The notes: generated by a model from the sequence alone, not told the origin. A stretch of 34,201 nt of DNA from Planctomycetota bacterium (GCA_028291545.1 JAQGHR010000076.1:1-34201); one strand, 5' to 3'; shown: positions 21,901 through 25,014, counted from the stretch's first letter. A program made the numbers and translations.

Positions 21901-24413
21901 GGTCGCGCCATGAGCGAGCCCGAGAGGTCGACCTTCAACGTCACGCCCTTCGCACCCAGTTCCTCATGCCCCGAGGCCGAGACCGCGACCGGGTCGGGCG
22001 TGATCGTCTTCGCGTACCGCAGGCGGATCAGGTCCTTCGTGCGGAACGAACCGTCGAGGAAGTCCGCGGGGGAGACGACCGACTGGACCTCTAAACCCTT
22101 CGATTCGAGGTAGTCCTCGATCGAGATGAACTCCTCGTCGTCGAATCGGAGCGCGTCGGTGATTGTGGGCGCGAGTTTACTGGCGAGTGAGCTGCCGACG
22201 AGAGGTAGTCCCCTGGCTAGTCCCGCCAGGTCGTTCGCGCCGTCCGCAAGTGCGTTCATGCCGTCGCCCGCAAGTTCGACGAGGGTGCGCAGCAGTTCGT
22301 CCTGATCGAGACCCGAGCTTGAGTCGAGGGCGAACCCCGTCTCGTCGACACCCCAGGTCCACGCTCCATCGATCGTGATCGGCTTCGCGAGCCCCGCGTT
22401 GACTGCGATGTTCGCTGTGATGCCTGCGGCGCCATTCAACGTTGTCGAGAGCGTCCTCGAAGCCGCCGAACCTTGAAGGTCCGACAGGCGAACACGGCCG
22501 TCGGCGTTCGTCGTCGTCAGGTCCACGCCGGACATCAGGAGCAGGTCGCCCCTTGCCGTTGCGCTCGCGAACGATCCGGCGTTCATCGCCAGTTCACCAC
22601 CGACCTGCACCTTGGCGCTCAAGATTTCCGTCGGAGCGAGATAAAAACCCCCCGTGTCCACACCCACGACAAGGCCGATGTACGCTTCCGCCGCCACGTC
22701 CAGCGAACCCGACAGCGACAGTCCCAATGCCTGGAGCGGACCTAACGCCCCTTTCGCCAAAGCCGTCGATCCGAACGCGCTCGCGAGTGGGAACGCAATA
22801 CGCACCCGCATGAGGTCCGCCGCCCGGTCCTTCGGCAGCGCGCCAAGGGCCGCGTCCGTCGTCACATTGTCGAGGGCGAACCCCGCCGCCGACAACCTCG
22901 ACGCTAGCTCGGCCATTGTCGTCACGCCCGCCAGGTCGGGCGTGGACAGGACCGACTTGAGGGCCGACGTCAAGCCGACGATGTTCGCCAGGTCGGAACC
23001 GATCAGGGGCAGCGTCCCGGCCGGTAGGTTCAGACGACCGACGATGGTGCCGAGCAGGTCGTTCAGCACCGAGTTCAGTCCCGTTGAGAACGTCGATGCC
23101 ACCGATGCGGCGGTCGTGTTCCCGAGGGTGCCCACCGTCGCGGCCGGGACGGTCACCGTCGGCGCGATTGGGGTGAATGCCGGGGCCTCTTCATCGGTCG
23201 TCTTGAAGACCATCAGGTCTTGAAACGATCGATCGAGCGAGATCAGCGAGTCATACACTTCGACCAGAGGGTTCTGCGGCCCGAGCCTTGGTTTTGACGG
23301 GTCCAGCGTCGGGCGGCCCTCTGACGTGAGGATCGGCTTCTGATTCGCGTCGAGCCGATAGTAAAACAGGTTCGCGAGAGGCACCGTATAGTTCGGGATT
23401 CGCGCCAACTTCGGCTTCCACTGCGACTGGTAATTCATCATGTTCGCGACCGAGCCTGCCTTCGCGTCGCGCCCAGTGATTCCGGTGCTGGCCAGCGGGT
23501 GGGCCATGATGTAGTAGCTTGATTTGCCATCATTGAAGAGTGAAACGCCATACGTCAGGCCGGTTTTCGGGTCCACGGGGGCTGCAGTGGGACTACCGCT
23601 GTATGGGCCGTAGGGATGCCCGACGCCTAACAAATGCATGAATTCGTGCGTGATCGTGTTCGCGACCGTACGTGTAAAATCGCTAAATGTGAATGCGTTT
23701 CCCAGGCCCCAACCAGGGTGGGCCGCCCGGGTGGCATCCTGACTCACGATGTTCTCGATGGCGGCCTTTCCGAAGATGTAGGCCACCCCCTCGTTATTGA
23801 AGTCGACGCCACCTTGGTAGGCAATTCCTGACGTGGTTGGCGACGACGTAATCTTCGACTGTACAGGTTCCAAGGAGCCACTGACGTTGATTAAATATTG
23901 AAATTTCAGGTCTTGCTTATCGATCTTAGCAAAGGCCCCGGGGTTCGGATCCTTGACGTCGACGGGGTCCTGGATTCTGACGAACTTGATGAACTTGGAG
24001 AGCTTGATCTTGTCTCCGGTGGCGGTCGTGTCGACGGCGTTCCGGAAGTTCTTCGCGACCGCCTTTTCGATCTCCCTACGGGCCACGAGATAGTCGGCGG
24101 AGGTCAGATGTTGGTCGAAGACCCCGGAGGCATCGGGTGCGTCGAGAAAGCGATACCGGTTGAGAACTTTACCCGCCGCGTCCTCGTAGGTCGATGTCGC
24201 GGCGGTCCACAGACTTGCGAAGGATGCGAGGCTCGCCTCGGTCTTCGCATCTTCGGAAATCTTGTTCGGAGTCCAATCGAGATAGAGCGTCGTCGTCTTG
24301 GCCAGGAGCGTCCGGGCTTCAAGCTCTTCCAGGCGGTTGAAGGCTAGGTTGCGGCGGCGGAGCGACTTCGCTCGCAGGCGAGGGCGATGATTACGGTCAT
24401 TGGTGCGATTCAT
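915..24413 (-). CDS. Giant multi-domain RTX/metzincin-like surface or secreted protein (~7,832 aa)
   Basis: A single uninterrupted ORF covers 23.5 kb. I chose the ATG at 24413 (MNRTNDRN...). A possible TTGACC-18-TAATCC promoter lies at 24471-24442, downstream of the alternative ATG at 24455, and GGAAAGAG precedes 24413. Residues 35-50 hold RLEELEARTLL, resembling the LEPR-xLL N-terminal motif of planctomycete RTX proteins; no classical signal peptide is evident. The order is: metzincin-like HEFMHLLGVGH at 256-266 with a possible Met-turn YYIMAHP near 303; a beta-rich region to ~1260; a helical segment ~1265-1382; RTX ~1477-2759; PPC-like ~2940-3050; FG-GAP ~3585-4560; carbohydrate-binding-like ~4610-4805; LRR ~4945-5180; P-domain ~5330-5460; ELWK repeats ~5510-5890; Calx-beta-like repeats ~5905-7375; PKD to ~7660; and an Ig-like C-terminus. 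It is likely an exported calcium-binding adhesin or protease, which is inference. No type I secretion genes are nearby. Confidence 0.93.
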   Translation of the reverse strand: MNRTNDRNHRPRLRAKSLRRRNLAFNRLEELEARTLLAKTTTLYLDWTPNKISEDAKTEASLASFASLWTAATSTYEDAAGKVLNRYRFLDAPDASGVFDQHLTSADYLVARREIEKAVAKNFRNAVDTTATGDKIKLSKFIKFVRIQDPVDVKDPNPGAFAKIDKQDLKFQYLINVSGSLEPVQSKITSSPTTSGIAYQGGVDFNNEGVAYIFGKAAIENIVSQDATRAAHPGWGLGNAFTFSDFTRTVANTITHEFMHLLGVGHPYGPYSGSPTAAPVDPKTGLTYGVSLFNDGKSSYYIMAHPLASTGITGRDAKAGSVANMMNYQSQWKPKLARIPNYTVPLANLFYYRLDANQKPILTSEGRPTLDPSKPRLGPQNPLVEVYDSLISLDRSFQDLMVFKTTDEEAPAFTPIAPTVTVPAATVGTLGNTTAASVASTFSTGLNSVLNDLLGTIVGRLNLPAGTLPLIGSDLANIVGLTSALKSVLSTPDLAGVTTMAELASRLSAAGFALDNVTTDAALGALPKDRAADLMRVRIAFPLASAFGSTALAKGALGPLQALGLSLSGSLDVAAEAYIGLVVGVDTGGFYLAPTEILSAKVQVGGELAMNAGSFASATARGDLLLMSGVDLTTTNADGRVRLSDLQGSAASRTLSTTLNGAAGITANIAVNAGLAKPITIDGAWTWGVDETGFALDSSSGLDQDELLRTLVELAGDGMNALADGANDLAGLARGLPLVGSSLASKLAPTITDALRFDDEEFISIEDYLESKGLEVQSVVSPADFLDGSFRTKDLIRLRYAKTITPDPVAVSASGHEELGAKGVTLKVDLSGSLMARPSLDLALIFGVQGTSGPFVQEGSSIRASLPVDGKLTGSASVGGLVGATVTASGRIDASAGLVLDDGDNIRDERLYLFGDVNSTFDAGDALNNGGLDLRGNLFLDDVTLSVANAAASLPVVGKFFPNFTWHATASLDLQTHKATYTVDQTRLPDFGNIQSKIMNELLTRLDAANPLPQSMRDFLTTKITFLGDKTFLELFGMESAAVLINPKAYLDKPEDEVEEPEDGINVNFDFTKVENVVALLSGKTADLVSLDFAASYRKSTTITLIPDTVIASFFGVINVTAAVNLVPSLELAIKTTVGFDTQGFYIRGSDDIFRITGGIGGQIVISGRLVVVPLARITVDLGVQATGTIGLVSPRPGDPKLRGSDIYSDGRLNTSIIKVGLGLDMVLGIKGVVGIIDLGLTAEAHKEYVKPLYRYEVGGGQPGSDDFGDLKDELQRKAEKLSLGALSILNTALGVLKDIYASREIVGQALQDAGEFAEKQFLAAAQSVSRIANQAGEEAAKAEASVREGLARFDKEVLGPLRDGLASVLNVFADIGDFAFGSWEKVDPETRRTFDASLASGILTVTWSADAAVGYGLSPDADISVFTSDGKLFVDAPDFVTNEKVATKYDKIRQKRSNKFANVTQRNTVTFDLSTVTQVIIIGGRGDDRLAATDDVALPLRIEGGEGNDQLVGANGADTILGGPGNDLVSGGAGDDSLDGGTDNDTVMAGSGNDTLVGGTGNDLLDAATGAGATDRDSLVGGDGDDTLSGSPGNDSLDGGYGRDNLQGNDGADLLTGGPDDVGVGNVASESDQLDGGAGNDTVRGGAGEDYMIGGAGNDLLRGGHDADRIFGDDVKSTLSGNDTIHGEGGNDVIDAGAGKDLVYGGAGADVLRGGVGDDTLVGATEGNENDPADGNDLITGGVGRDVIRGGPSGVGLAVIAGPKSRPFDILEGGDDADVIDGGPGPDEIAGGLGDDVLDGSAGNDTISGGGGADILRGGDDGDVLLGGPDQFGRGSTIEGGAGDDTIFGGPGPDTINAGPDAINPGSDNDLVSGGDGADLINGFTGNDTIEGGPGANTILGGSGDDSLLGGTGNDTLDGGTGRDTLDGLGGMDLLSGGDEADLLRGGDDPDTIDGGAADDTIDGGTGDDFLIGGAGNDAIDGGIGRDLAWGGDALWGRSAFLAGGFAADGVTPLIAAGFSVDGSTDGRDTLIGGTDGDWLFGGGEADSLVGGDGADYIDAGAGNDRAFGLIGADVLLGGIGADRLEGGDGDDAIYGNDGDDTLIGGAGSETLVGGWGKDFILAGFTIEGGGAATDRHLIDGDLADPNASTNDPVNQADTIYGDLGPDTIFAGAGNDIVNALAGDDIITGNAGNDLIEAGAQNDLLDGGDGSDILRGDLGDDVLIGGANDDLLDGGSGADVLWGASAILDRATLLGSGTIAIGATSILPRAIGLDPVTGEPISVGVASTADTDNLFGGPGTDWLFGGGDRDLLDGGPGSDYIDAGAGDDVLAGGSEDDVLVGGPDDDRLFGGAGINYLYGGAGRDVLIGFSATTDVTIESKNDGDRLYGGTGEDVLRGSIRRDTLDGGSGDDLIYGDAVAGPDGSPIGESVLGVVGAPDVLLGGPGADTLFGGGGDDTLWGGLGSDRLEGQGGADALRGGSGVDVLVLDVDLRYALANDSLDGHGGEAAAGDSPDDDATDILLVAGTSANDAIYFSQDAAGALRVDYNARQLIVAWRATTSVISRPMLEQIRVSAGMGDDRVEFLSGIEATARYGSGAAAVDLSLLIARGRDLITVIDGGPGNDILRGSAGRDELIGRSGSDDLLGMAGDDRLFGDSDASDGDQADLDRLFGGAGNDDSIGGKGRNQLYAWSRDPSLGGQFGIFVDPATGLLQDTDGGGKFALEDTGLNRMLGRSGDDSLYGGTGLDFLHGGDGGIDVLYDMKGKTFEQSDGVAAGDKWKDYARSTGKVWYVGGSNLDDEITIDYVTEPGPLQDRHVVTRLTENDGHFTFAAQVQLSFNATDAQGVPYWTNSDQFFDTNTRLYQPRDFAKLLPAEGDYLAIIIDALKGNDKVTVGPTVRKTVWIDAGDGNDTVLIRPGTSILVDQSEGATRNDTTATAQPLIPGVLLPGTDAIVTGLTLDNPGDIDWYRFQLPTGYTLKAGDTLQITDLLGSNVKDIELYADSATPGAALRVATAGQIDLNGLTAGGTYRLKVFSNKTPTVYQLDFEYPSFTSETMIYDRGARPTGDRRDIILGGPGDDVLSGGSGEEWIFGGAGHDVLTGGLDRGTVDLLFGGDNDDTFQVMPDSPSFAKAGSPEATDADRFFGGAGTDRAIVLGGDLDLLSIPVPDFITVGYNAALGLYSVGAKVWDTANRSYMSDASGAAIVRFSQFRPIDVESFVIDTRSGDDEVHAEPGFRLGGKDWGITANAVPEGAALAGLRIVAGAGDDTVFGGAADDVIEGGTGDDLLQGGGGDDTIEGGPGNDAIHGNVALVAPDAYESVRIGLVTASNDTPTFASYLPGGPSGNVLGANFHDGERVDWYAVMTPDAASAAGFARRSYLDASNVQVLGADGKVLAHSHVNVFPATRYSDGSFTRLTGSPNPADYYLIQVLNLDAWTVRIEPEVATAVGTLSFNLGVDGDASVPVSAAVNTTGKTGLAFFSTVQLAIASAISAKGFGNLVRVVVGADSKSIEIRRDGYGTSASFAISGANDIAQALGLRDGLSSLVPPAGRGYSLAFSATTSLQVGPSAAAADVDETSAAATPTFIPLGDINGDGFDDYIGGVTDDLGDPEDSNFGDVEPWNSVGDSYAYIHFGSANPADDLGTGRRVRLSVPAPILTRSAFNSRTIIAAPGDYNKDGIKDIALAITVQEADNTIGTAIPTHQYDGVYILLGRATWPASISFFSSTNITQLSGRISVASVGDFDGDGIDDLLVGDPFYGTNNAAAHIFRGRTDLAGKSLTPANAAARYIAGADVKNLSVGGIGDFNGDGRKDTAILVERTSGEDIVAIIHGRGTAPTAGASIPANLTIKGNAGFGYRRIDIRPFGDFDGDGKSEMLLAYDDGNDGEIVYGSTLTTTGTAAKNFGTDLPYTSVVTSGMIGLIGVGDLNGDGKTDLGTTAYIQVARAGDATSQASIDYREVGGVWYGTNTRPASLKPLPDLIIEAAKTNVVFEYPSYGKIDQRRGLFGAADVNGDGKPDLGLGDPSRDGLTRIYLGRIAVGGSSPTDPTTPAPVTPRPFVPSELARAEVATIATSLAGLNLAAVGAGTTVAQAFALTGAAGDALGAIQAVGDVSGDGVEDFLVRGATRAYLLYGPVDLRSRVPIADRADVVIDTASIGQPALGRGDINGDVGGGRKGVSDLVFTRHDATFKPIVTVIYGGQAFPRILDAASTSGLIRRVLTITDTLNSKLDQDTDVSLLDWNGDGYSDLFVHATVGNTLSDFNSYQNEARFAFIYSGKDVAGAATPTPILSLSQDREDRAGVLSNLFPSNSDVSFTKGGGTSPIYHVAPVGDLNGDGRDDLMVADSRFLNLTSSTLVVPDYARSYLLLGRTTTLTASLKDAASKVDSGFELANAIAPLGDVNDDGYADFAVVRRREDSARATDSIRIHFGAATPDLAPEIILRQIGTATPLSSAYSRNADYSVTAADYDGDGRIDLAVGLPYSEVRDNLYNPLTLYGVDGNVIDSSSAGRIVVFRSIADLKGATPVQLTSGFSFAIDAVGASDGLGTLPLSPNLDLDGDGRHDLAASASRSIGGGSGTSGTTYLAYGAPKISALPSSSENLNVEDALTKPYQGTVVLDSAAPDRWYRFDTRRDGAPGASIRLHSAPNLLTDGSFESGDLSSWRFDGNTATYGSAFLASDYNHTTGGSPVAAGNRAAWANVGGASGARLRLSQWVDSSWLGLVGTQSFDVGFWVNVAGASGISAKVTAAGQVVFEGPIPGGAVESLNGYVYVGGIWSPQGQERFLGELTFEITGGATTSQVYFDEAQAAPRSAAKENILADLLDAKGQVLASKFSLIDLRAFDAGTFYLHVYRKTGESSVRVASLNITPPSLDSLRRDSDRDEIHGGDGDDALIGNGGVDRLFGESGADRAVAEGGELRDAEAGDPRRDETIALSGVALEAADQVVAIPDVNLARKIAQALGQRITPKVPQTFLASRLATITILDATNAGIANMEGLQYLIGLDTLLLGGNTLTSLTRSAGLGGSYLAGMRNLEVLDISGTGMANLSGLAGVESILSLSIGRNPLPAAQFTFVGGLTNLRNLAIDSSNGATLQSANLAPLATLTSLVSLDVSFNDLDSLAPLAGLSKLRTLSAYANTLTAISPLTGLASLNAVSLTNNPLGNAAYESDIPALQNRGVSVSFTTNLAPTWTGPAGPRATKVGQPLTIGSLPASDPDGKFIYLTATSDTPSVVVSINTSADAITMTPAAGFVGTARITVTASDGKGLKWDDYGRSATQTFTLNVGSGAVGGRVFFDENAEGANGSGELGLGGFTVYADVNNDGVNNDGWPRTFVNIDAAKAIPDGGKLTSTIAVSGAAGTIADIDVTLSINHVNDADLDVFLISPTGVRVELFTDLGGSGDNVVKLSLDDAAVIAMSAAEAPFSGRFRPEGSLSALNGLSTNGTWTLEITDDATGSTGTLQSWSLRIVSGQGPTAVTDATGYYELDGLESQDYVIRVEGGTSNGYSTTFPNAKATVGPTYLVSDLRAGSTGSDPSAPVAFKGAIYYSADDGVSGRELYRTDAYGTVMVRDLLPGVTGSVPADLVVFNDVLYFSANDGASGRELWKYDGGNLIRVADINPGSASSSPAFMTVFNNALYFQASNGTIGSELWKLDAASVVSLVADINTALPISSSSPTGFAIYNGALYFAATSGTIGNELWKFDGTKATLAADIQPGSFTDSAPYDLTVFNGTLYFIAATTSGNYDLWKYDGSKATRAFDLATNVSNPPSDLVVYKNSLYLSAASTASSAHQLLKFDGTNLTVAVSNGTGSSSPDPTSVTAFAGDLYFAAQGSKGRELWAFDGTSVRLIADINPNVVLNVPQNSSPSSFSVIGNSLYLTATDGVTGTELRRLDSVVATPVIMAGLAVPGLDFGLDRPRVLIQESSLAAPEAGGPAIFHVKLSDAPTANVTVTAALATGADPDLKITAGATLTFTQANWNVAQEVRVTASADADGINGSAVLIVSATAHSSSQSTVTEGDDDRVIILESSTIDMPEAAIGDFSHVGVTRVKLSRQPAGVVTLSGSFGSGIQVYALPTSPTLTFTPSNWDVYQDVAFTPYPDFNTVIESGTYFYSAPGWANATITLRQVEAELSFPFGSSGTDNGTTINHAYTLNRAPSSSLTVTVEKVSGDADISIASGQTAVVTAANFSTPHSITFSLAAVDDDTIDEEAWYRVTAPGWAPKYFQVIIADSDRAILADRFSLGVAEGGAASVGVRLKGRPTGTVIVTASLGTGDADINIASGQALTFTTENWDVPQAVILTAANDADVTNGTRTLTLSSPGWISPPAIPASELDSAQTIVASVGAIVVGESKSATVQVHLSSAPASNVVVTLTRVLKDLDLSAPAGVSFTFTPQNWNVDQPLTINAANDADGLDGEETFTLLSPGWNVATIVATEADDDRRVIFSAPSLTVAEGKSAAVGVTLGVQPAETVVVTIARNLGDGDLAPTSTALTFTPQNWNVAQNMAIAAENDDDGIDGTASIVASIPGWIGATLTANESDDDRLFGLASPSLAVPESGTASLGVRLRSRPSANVVATVTRSSGDADLTISSGSSLTFTPDNWDQYQPVTLADANDVDGLDGSAAFIVSAAGWANATIAVTEVDDDRAFILTGAPATVSEGGTATIGVRLAVQPSADVVVSIARIDGDADLDPTSSAPLTFTTANWNVTQNVTIRAVADLDAVDDTSTLAFSAPGWNTASFSATEADDDRRIEFDAASLAIDEGGVATIGVRLGGRPSSPVTLTISRASGDADFSIVSGTSLVFSPDTWDAFQTVTVSAAIDADAINGTATLQATPDAKGWAVGTLSLIERDVNRRIVISTAALTVGEGSSATVGVRLGGKPEGNVVVAIARDSGDSDLTLSSGASLTFTPLNWNVDQPARIADAADADRLAGIASFTATASGWTTGVLSATEADDDTPGVIVTPLHTTTTVSEAGASDGYTVRLAARPTSAVMIGLVQPDLPATNLDFAAADFDVPRLFLSDAGSYTVALAAAPSSNVTLELLAADLAGATLIRVTFTPSDWHAPKTLNLSPAPRYTAVLTAAATVRVVLTPAGPLKPSASMLTFTSDNWAVAQTVTIAARNDLVVQGSRAAILGHVVRSSDVDYQGLSVDPLTVTIADDDVTGLVVTADTPLVTTETGGTARFRVALTSVPTAPVVISLRGTNATEARIEPAFLIFTPANALVPQLITVTGLDDPATDGTKSFQVVFDPATSADANYQGKTLAPLSLVNLDNDAPGIFVTTDKPLITSEAGGTAAFRVVLTSVPIAPVTISLHSTNTAEGHIDSVVLVFTPDNALEPQIVTVTGQDDAVIDSTQAYQVVFDSVTSTDANYQGSTIAALSFVNLDDDTVAPIRSVVLDGGADRTIAEGQAIGLPGATVTAAGPTNDLRVAIDWGDGLIEPVVLTFNAGVAKIANTHRYADDGTYSVGITLVGADVVRHDDVTVHVTNVAPFVGAIGARQVLEGTTIALSAIASDPGPLDQLTYRWQTAASNGSVIADVNGPSYPLTPADNGRYTIILTVSDDDGASTQISTFIDVVNAPPTVSIAPTSATMAGDAWSIGGSFSDTGADTYSGQVDYGEGGGFSSLALGTNRTFNLSHTYATAGTFAVRVRVTDDDGGIGEATVSLSVTAKPVIPPVQVIDVRAVAAKTNLGSLIVTMNGALDASSAANPGNYTLTSAGKDKKLGTKDDKPVGLKSVSYNADQKTVTIVPSGKLALATGARLTVKAGATDTLGRAIDGNRDGKPGGVYTVDVTKKGLRVLSAPARVSAHAVDALFVAADLADMQTAKTKGGRRKTTTLNSPR
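1430..2283 (-). repeat. PKD-like domains
   Basis: Three Ig-like domains follow one another. The PKD hallmarks are WGDG with later HRYADDGTYSV in the first, YRWQTAASNG with DNGRYTIILTVSDDDGAS in the second, and SFSDTGADTYSGQVDYGEGG with HTYATAGTFAVRVRVTDDDGG in the third. The last ~170 residues (to base 918) form another Ig-like domain with GKDKKLGTKDDKPV and LGRAIDGNRDGKPGG, a motif common at the C-termini of planctomycete surface proteins. Confidence 0.75.
2283..2960 (-). repeat. Near-identical tandem pair of Calx-beta-like units
   Basis: Two consecutive ~113-residue units are much more alike than the ten upstream. Both contain VT..DxPL(V/I)T(T/S)E(T/A)GGTA, FRV.LTSVP.APV.ISL, V..V.G.DD..(T/I)D.T, QVVFD..TS.DANYQG and LS.VNLD(N/D)D. 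Their DNA is also visibly similar over most of the length, which indicates a later duplication than the rest of the array. Confidence 0.75.
3555..6700 (-). repeat. Ten tandem ~105-residue Calx-beta-like beta-sandwich repeats
   Basis: Ten units follow one plan: V-x-E-G-G-x-A-x-x-G-V-R-L, R-P-x-x-x-V-x-V-x-x, G-D-A/P-D-L-x-I, LTFTPxNWNxxQxVTI, DxDxxxG and finally a P-G-W-x-x-A-x strand with an E-x-D-D-D linker into the next unit. The NW[N/D]xxQ motif occurs nearly unchanged in most units; unit 3 has NFSTPH instead. The arrangement matches Calx-beta-like repeats of giant adhesins and probably forms an extended, calcium-stiffened stalk. The unit at about 3000-3555 is irregular and looks like two partial units fused. 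Confidence 0.8.
6750..7885 (-). repeat. Eight ELWK-type repeats (probable single beta-propeller)
   Basis: Eight ~47-residue units end in ELYRTD, ELWKYDG, ELWKLDA, ELWKFDG, DLWKYDG, QLLKFDG, ELWAFDG and ELRRLDS. Each carries a conserved N-x-x-L-Y-F-x-A middle strand (FNDVLYFSAND, FNNALYFQASN, YNGALYFAATS). ELWK repeats are frequent in planctomycete and other large surface proteins and are predicted to build beta-propellers. The outermost copies are the most diverged, as expected if the ring is closed by them. Confidence 0.8.
7870..8580 (-). other. SdrD_B-like domain with a nested proprotein-convertase P-domain
   Basis: The outer domain starts GAVGGRVFFDENAEG and LGGFTVYADVNNDG, and resumes about 150 residues later with TDATGYYELDGLESQDYVIRVE. 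Together these are the two halves of an SdrD_B/Cna_B-like transthyretin-type fold. Between them lies a complete P-domain: IDVTLSINHVNDADLDVFLI, SPTGVRVELFTDLGGSGDN, a F-x-G-x-F-x-P-E loop, LSALNGLSTNGTWTLEITDD and GTLQSWSLRI. P-domains normally sit C-terminal to subtilisin or other protease domains, so nesting inside another beta domain is uncommon. Confidence 0.7.
8870..9580 (-). repeat. Leucine-rich repeat block (internalin-like)
   Basis: Residues ~4945-5180 contain consecutive ~22-residue repeats, such as LEVLDISGTGMANLSGLAGV, LVSLDVSFNDLDSLAPLAGL, LRTLSAYANTLTAISPLTGL and LNAVSLTNNPLG. They are preceded by an N-terminal cap typical of bacterial LRR proteins (IPDVNLARKIAQALG). LRRs of this type form curved ligand-binding solenoids. 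An Ig/cadherin-like domain follows directly (NLAPTWTGPAGP to TASDGKG), as in internalins. Confidence 0.85.
10000..10590 (-). other. Carbohydrate-binding-like (jelly-roll) domain
   Basis: The domain begins after DRWYRFDTRRDG and includes NLLTDGSFESGDLSSWRF, a signature of CBM-type galactose-binding-like domains (N-L-x-x-x-G-x-F-E-S-G-x-x-x-W). RLSQWVDSS, VGFWVN and VYFDEAQ follow as later strands. It suggests polysaccharide or cell-wall binding by the giant protein. The family assignment is from the opening motif and overall pattern, without an alignment. Confidence 0.5.
10740..13660 (-). repeat. FG-GAP/VCBS-type (integrin alpha-like) repeat block
   Basis: About 14 units carry the D-x-N/D-G-D-G-x-x-D/E calcium-binding loop, for example GDINGDGFDDY, GDFDGDGIDDLLVG, GDFNGDGRKD, GDLNGDGKTDL, GDVNDDGYADFAV and LDLDGDGRHDL. 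Each is followed by a strand ending in a Y-I/L-x-x-G-type motif. In integrins and bacterial FG-GAP proteins such repeats assemble into seven-bladed calcium-binding propellers, so fourteen units could make two propellers. That arithmetic is a suggestion only. One unit (GDINGDVGGGRKGVSDLVF) has an expanded loop. Confidence 0.85.
14537..14546 (-). repeat. Ten-base homopolymer (G10 on coding strand) inside the giant ORF
   Basis: The plus strand shows ten consecutive C residues, read as G10 on the coding strand within the codons for QGGGGDDT in a small RTX island (about residue 3290). Gain or loss of one or two bases would frameshift the protein and remove its C-terminal ~4,500 residues. Elsewhere the gene codes glycine runs with mixed codons, so the pure tract is not forced by the protein sequence. 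Confidence 0.9.
15270..15600 (-). other. PPC-like (bacterial pre-peptidase C-terminal) domain
   Basis: The stretch reads DNPGDIDWYRFQLPTG, then GDTLQITDLLG, IELYADSATPG and LTAGGTYRLKVFSN. This is the typical order of a PPC-type beta-sandwich: the D-x-D-W-Y-R-F core strand, a central G-D-x-L-x-I strand and a G-G-T-Y-x-L-x-V strand. These domains accompany secreted peptidases and adhesins. A second, weaker copy (ERVDWYAVMTPD) lies near 14320-14350. Confidence 0.6.
16140..19985 (-). repeat. RTX calcium-binding nonapeptide array
   Basis: Residues ~1477-2759 consist mainly of GGxGxDxUx nonapeptides, for example GGPGNDLVSGGAGDDSLDGG and GGTGNDTLDGGTGRDTL. There are many dozens of copies, interrupted by short non-RTX loops such as the segments near 18300-18450 and 17520-17700. 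RTX repeats form calcium-loaded parallel beta-rolls that fold after export, classically through type I secretion. Smaller RTX islands of the same protein recur at about 15060-15200, 14490-14650 and 9690-9800. The matching DNA on the plus strand is a degenerate periodic repeat with ~27-base spacing, and this explains the long spurious plus-strand ORFs here. Confidence 0.93.
20270..20620 (-). other. Alpha-helical / coiled-coil segment of the giant protein
   Basis: Residues ~1265-1382 are rich in E, A, K, L and Q, with heptad-like spacing (for example LQRKAEKLSLGALSILNTAL and ANQAGEEAAKAEASVREGL). This is unlike the beta-rich, glycine/aspartate-rich sequence on both sides. The segment lies just before the RTX array and could act as a rigid spacer or oligomerisation stalk. 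That role is inferred from composition only. Confidence 0.5.
23616..23648 (-). other. Metzincin zinc-binding motif HExxHxxGxxH in the giant protein
   Basis: The codons read HEFMHLLGVGH, an exact HExxHxxGxxH metzincin signature: three zinc-ligand histidines, the catalytic glutamate and the conserved glycine. About 37 residues downstream, YYIMAHP supplies a methionine at the place expected for the Met-turn. The combination of an M10-like protease motif with downstream RTX repeats is the architecture of serralysins, but here the protease is at the N-terminus of a protein some fifteen times longer. The signature is seen directly. Catalytic activity is inference. Confidence 0.75.
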
Positions 24414-25014
24414 GGCAGGCCTGCTCTTTCCGCGATCCTGGGGATTACGCCGCATGCGGTCGACGGGTCAACAAGACCCGCGAGGGGGGCCGCGCGACGG
24501 GCGATCGATCCCGAGCCGGCCGTGGCATTCCGGTTTCGGGCGGGAGGGTCATTGTCCCGGTTTGCTCATCCTGGTGTGCATCATCTTCGGGGATTGCGAC
24601 TAGATCGGGGCGGGTTCATCCCACCCCCTCGGCACTCCGGGCATCGGTCACGTCCCCCTTCGGGAGTTCGACCGCCTACCCCTATGCGAACACGTCGGTT
24701 ACGACTTCATCGACTCGTCATCGCGGCATCGGGGATTGGCTTGTGGGGAGGTCCAGCATCGAGGCCACCTCATCGCGGCGCCGGAACACGTCCGGGGCGG
24801 TCGCCTTCGTCTCGGCGACCCATGTTACCGAGCGAGCGTATCACGATCGGGCCTCCGCACGATCACCTTTTTTCTCGCAAGCCATCGCACAGGTAAAAGC
24901 CACTGAAAGCGACATCCTTGTCGTGCCCGAGCTCGTTTGCCCGGCTTGACGCAACGAGGGCCTCGTCCCCCGCCGCCCCGCGCGGCGAGGTCATCGCACT
25001 ATTCACAGAAATTT
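24414..25014. other. Region upstream of the giant gene, up to the insertion sequence
   Basis: This 600-base stretch carries the presumed promoter of the giant gene at its left end. I see no convincing gene in the rest. A short plus-strand reading from 24684 (MRTRRLRLHRLVIAASGIGL) looks like a signal peptide start but runs into low-complexity arginine/proline sequence. A minus-strand path from the IS left end gives a stop codon within about 12 bases (aaatttctgtgaatag). That is relevant to the gene interrupted by the IS. Confidence 0.4.
24442..24471 (-). promoter_or_regulatory. Possible promoter of the giant gene
   Basis: On the minus strand TTGACC (24471-24466) is followed after 18 bases by TAATCC (24447-24442). 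Transcription would start near 24435 and give a leader of about 20 bases containing GGAAAGAG before the ATG at 24413. The -35 box overlaps a small palindrome, GGGTCAACAAGACCC (24466-24480). If this promoter is real, the ATG at 24455 lies upstream of the transcript and 24413 is the true start. The boxes are imperfect and the call is tentative. Confidence 0.3.
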
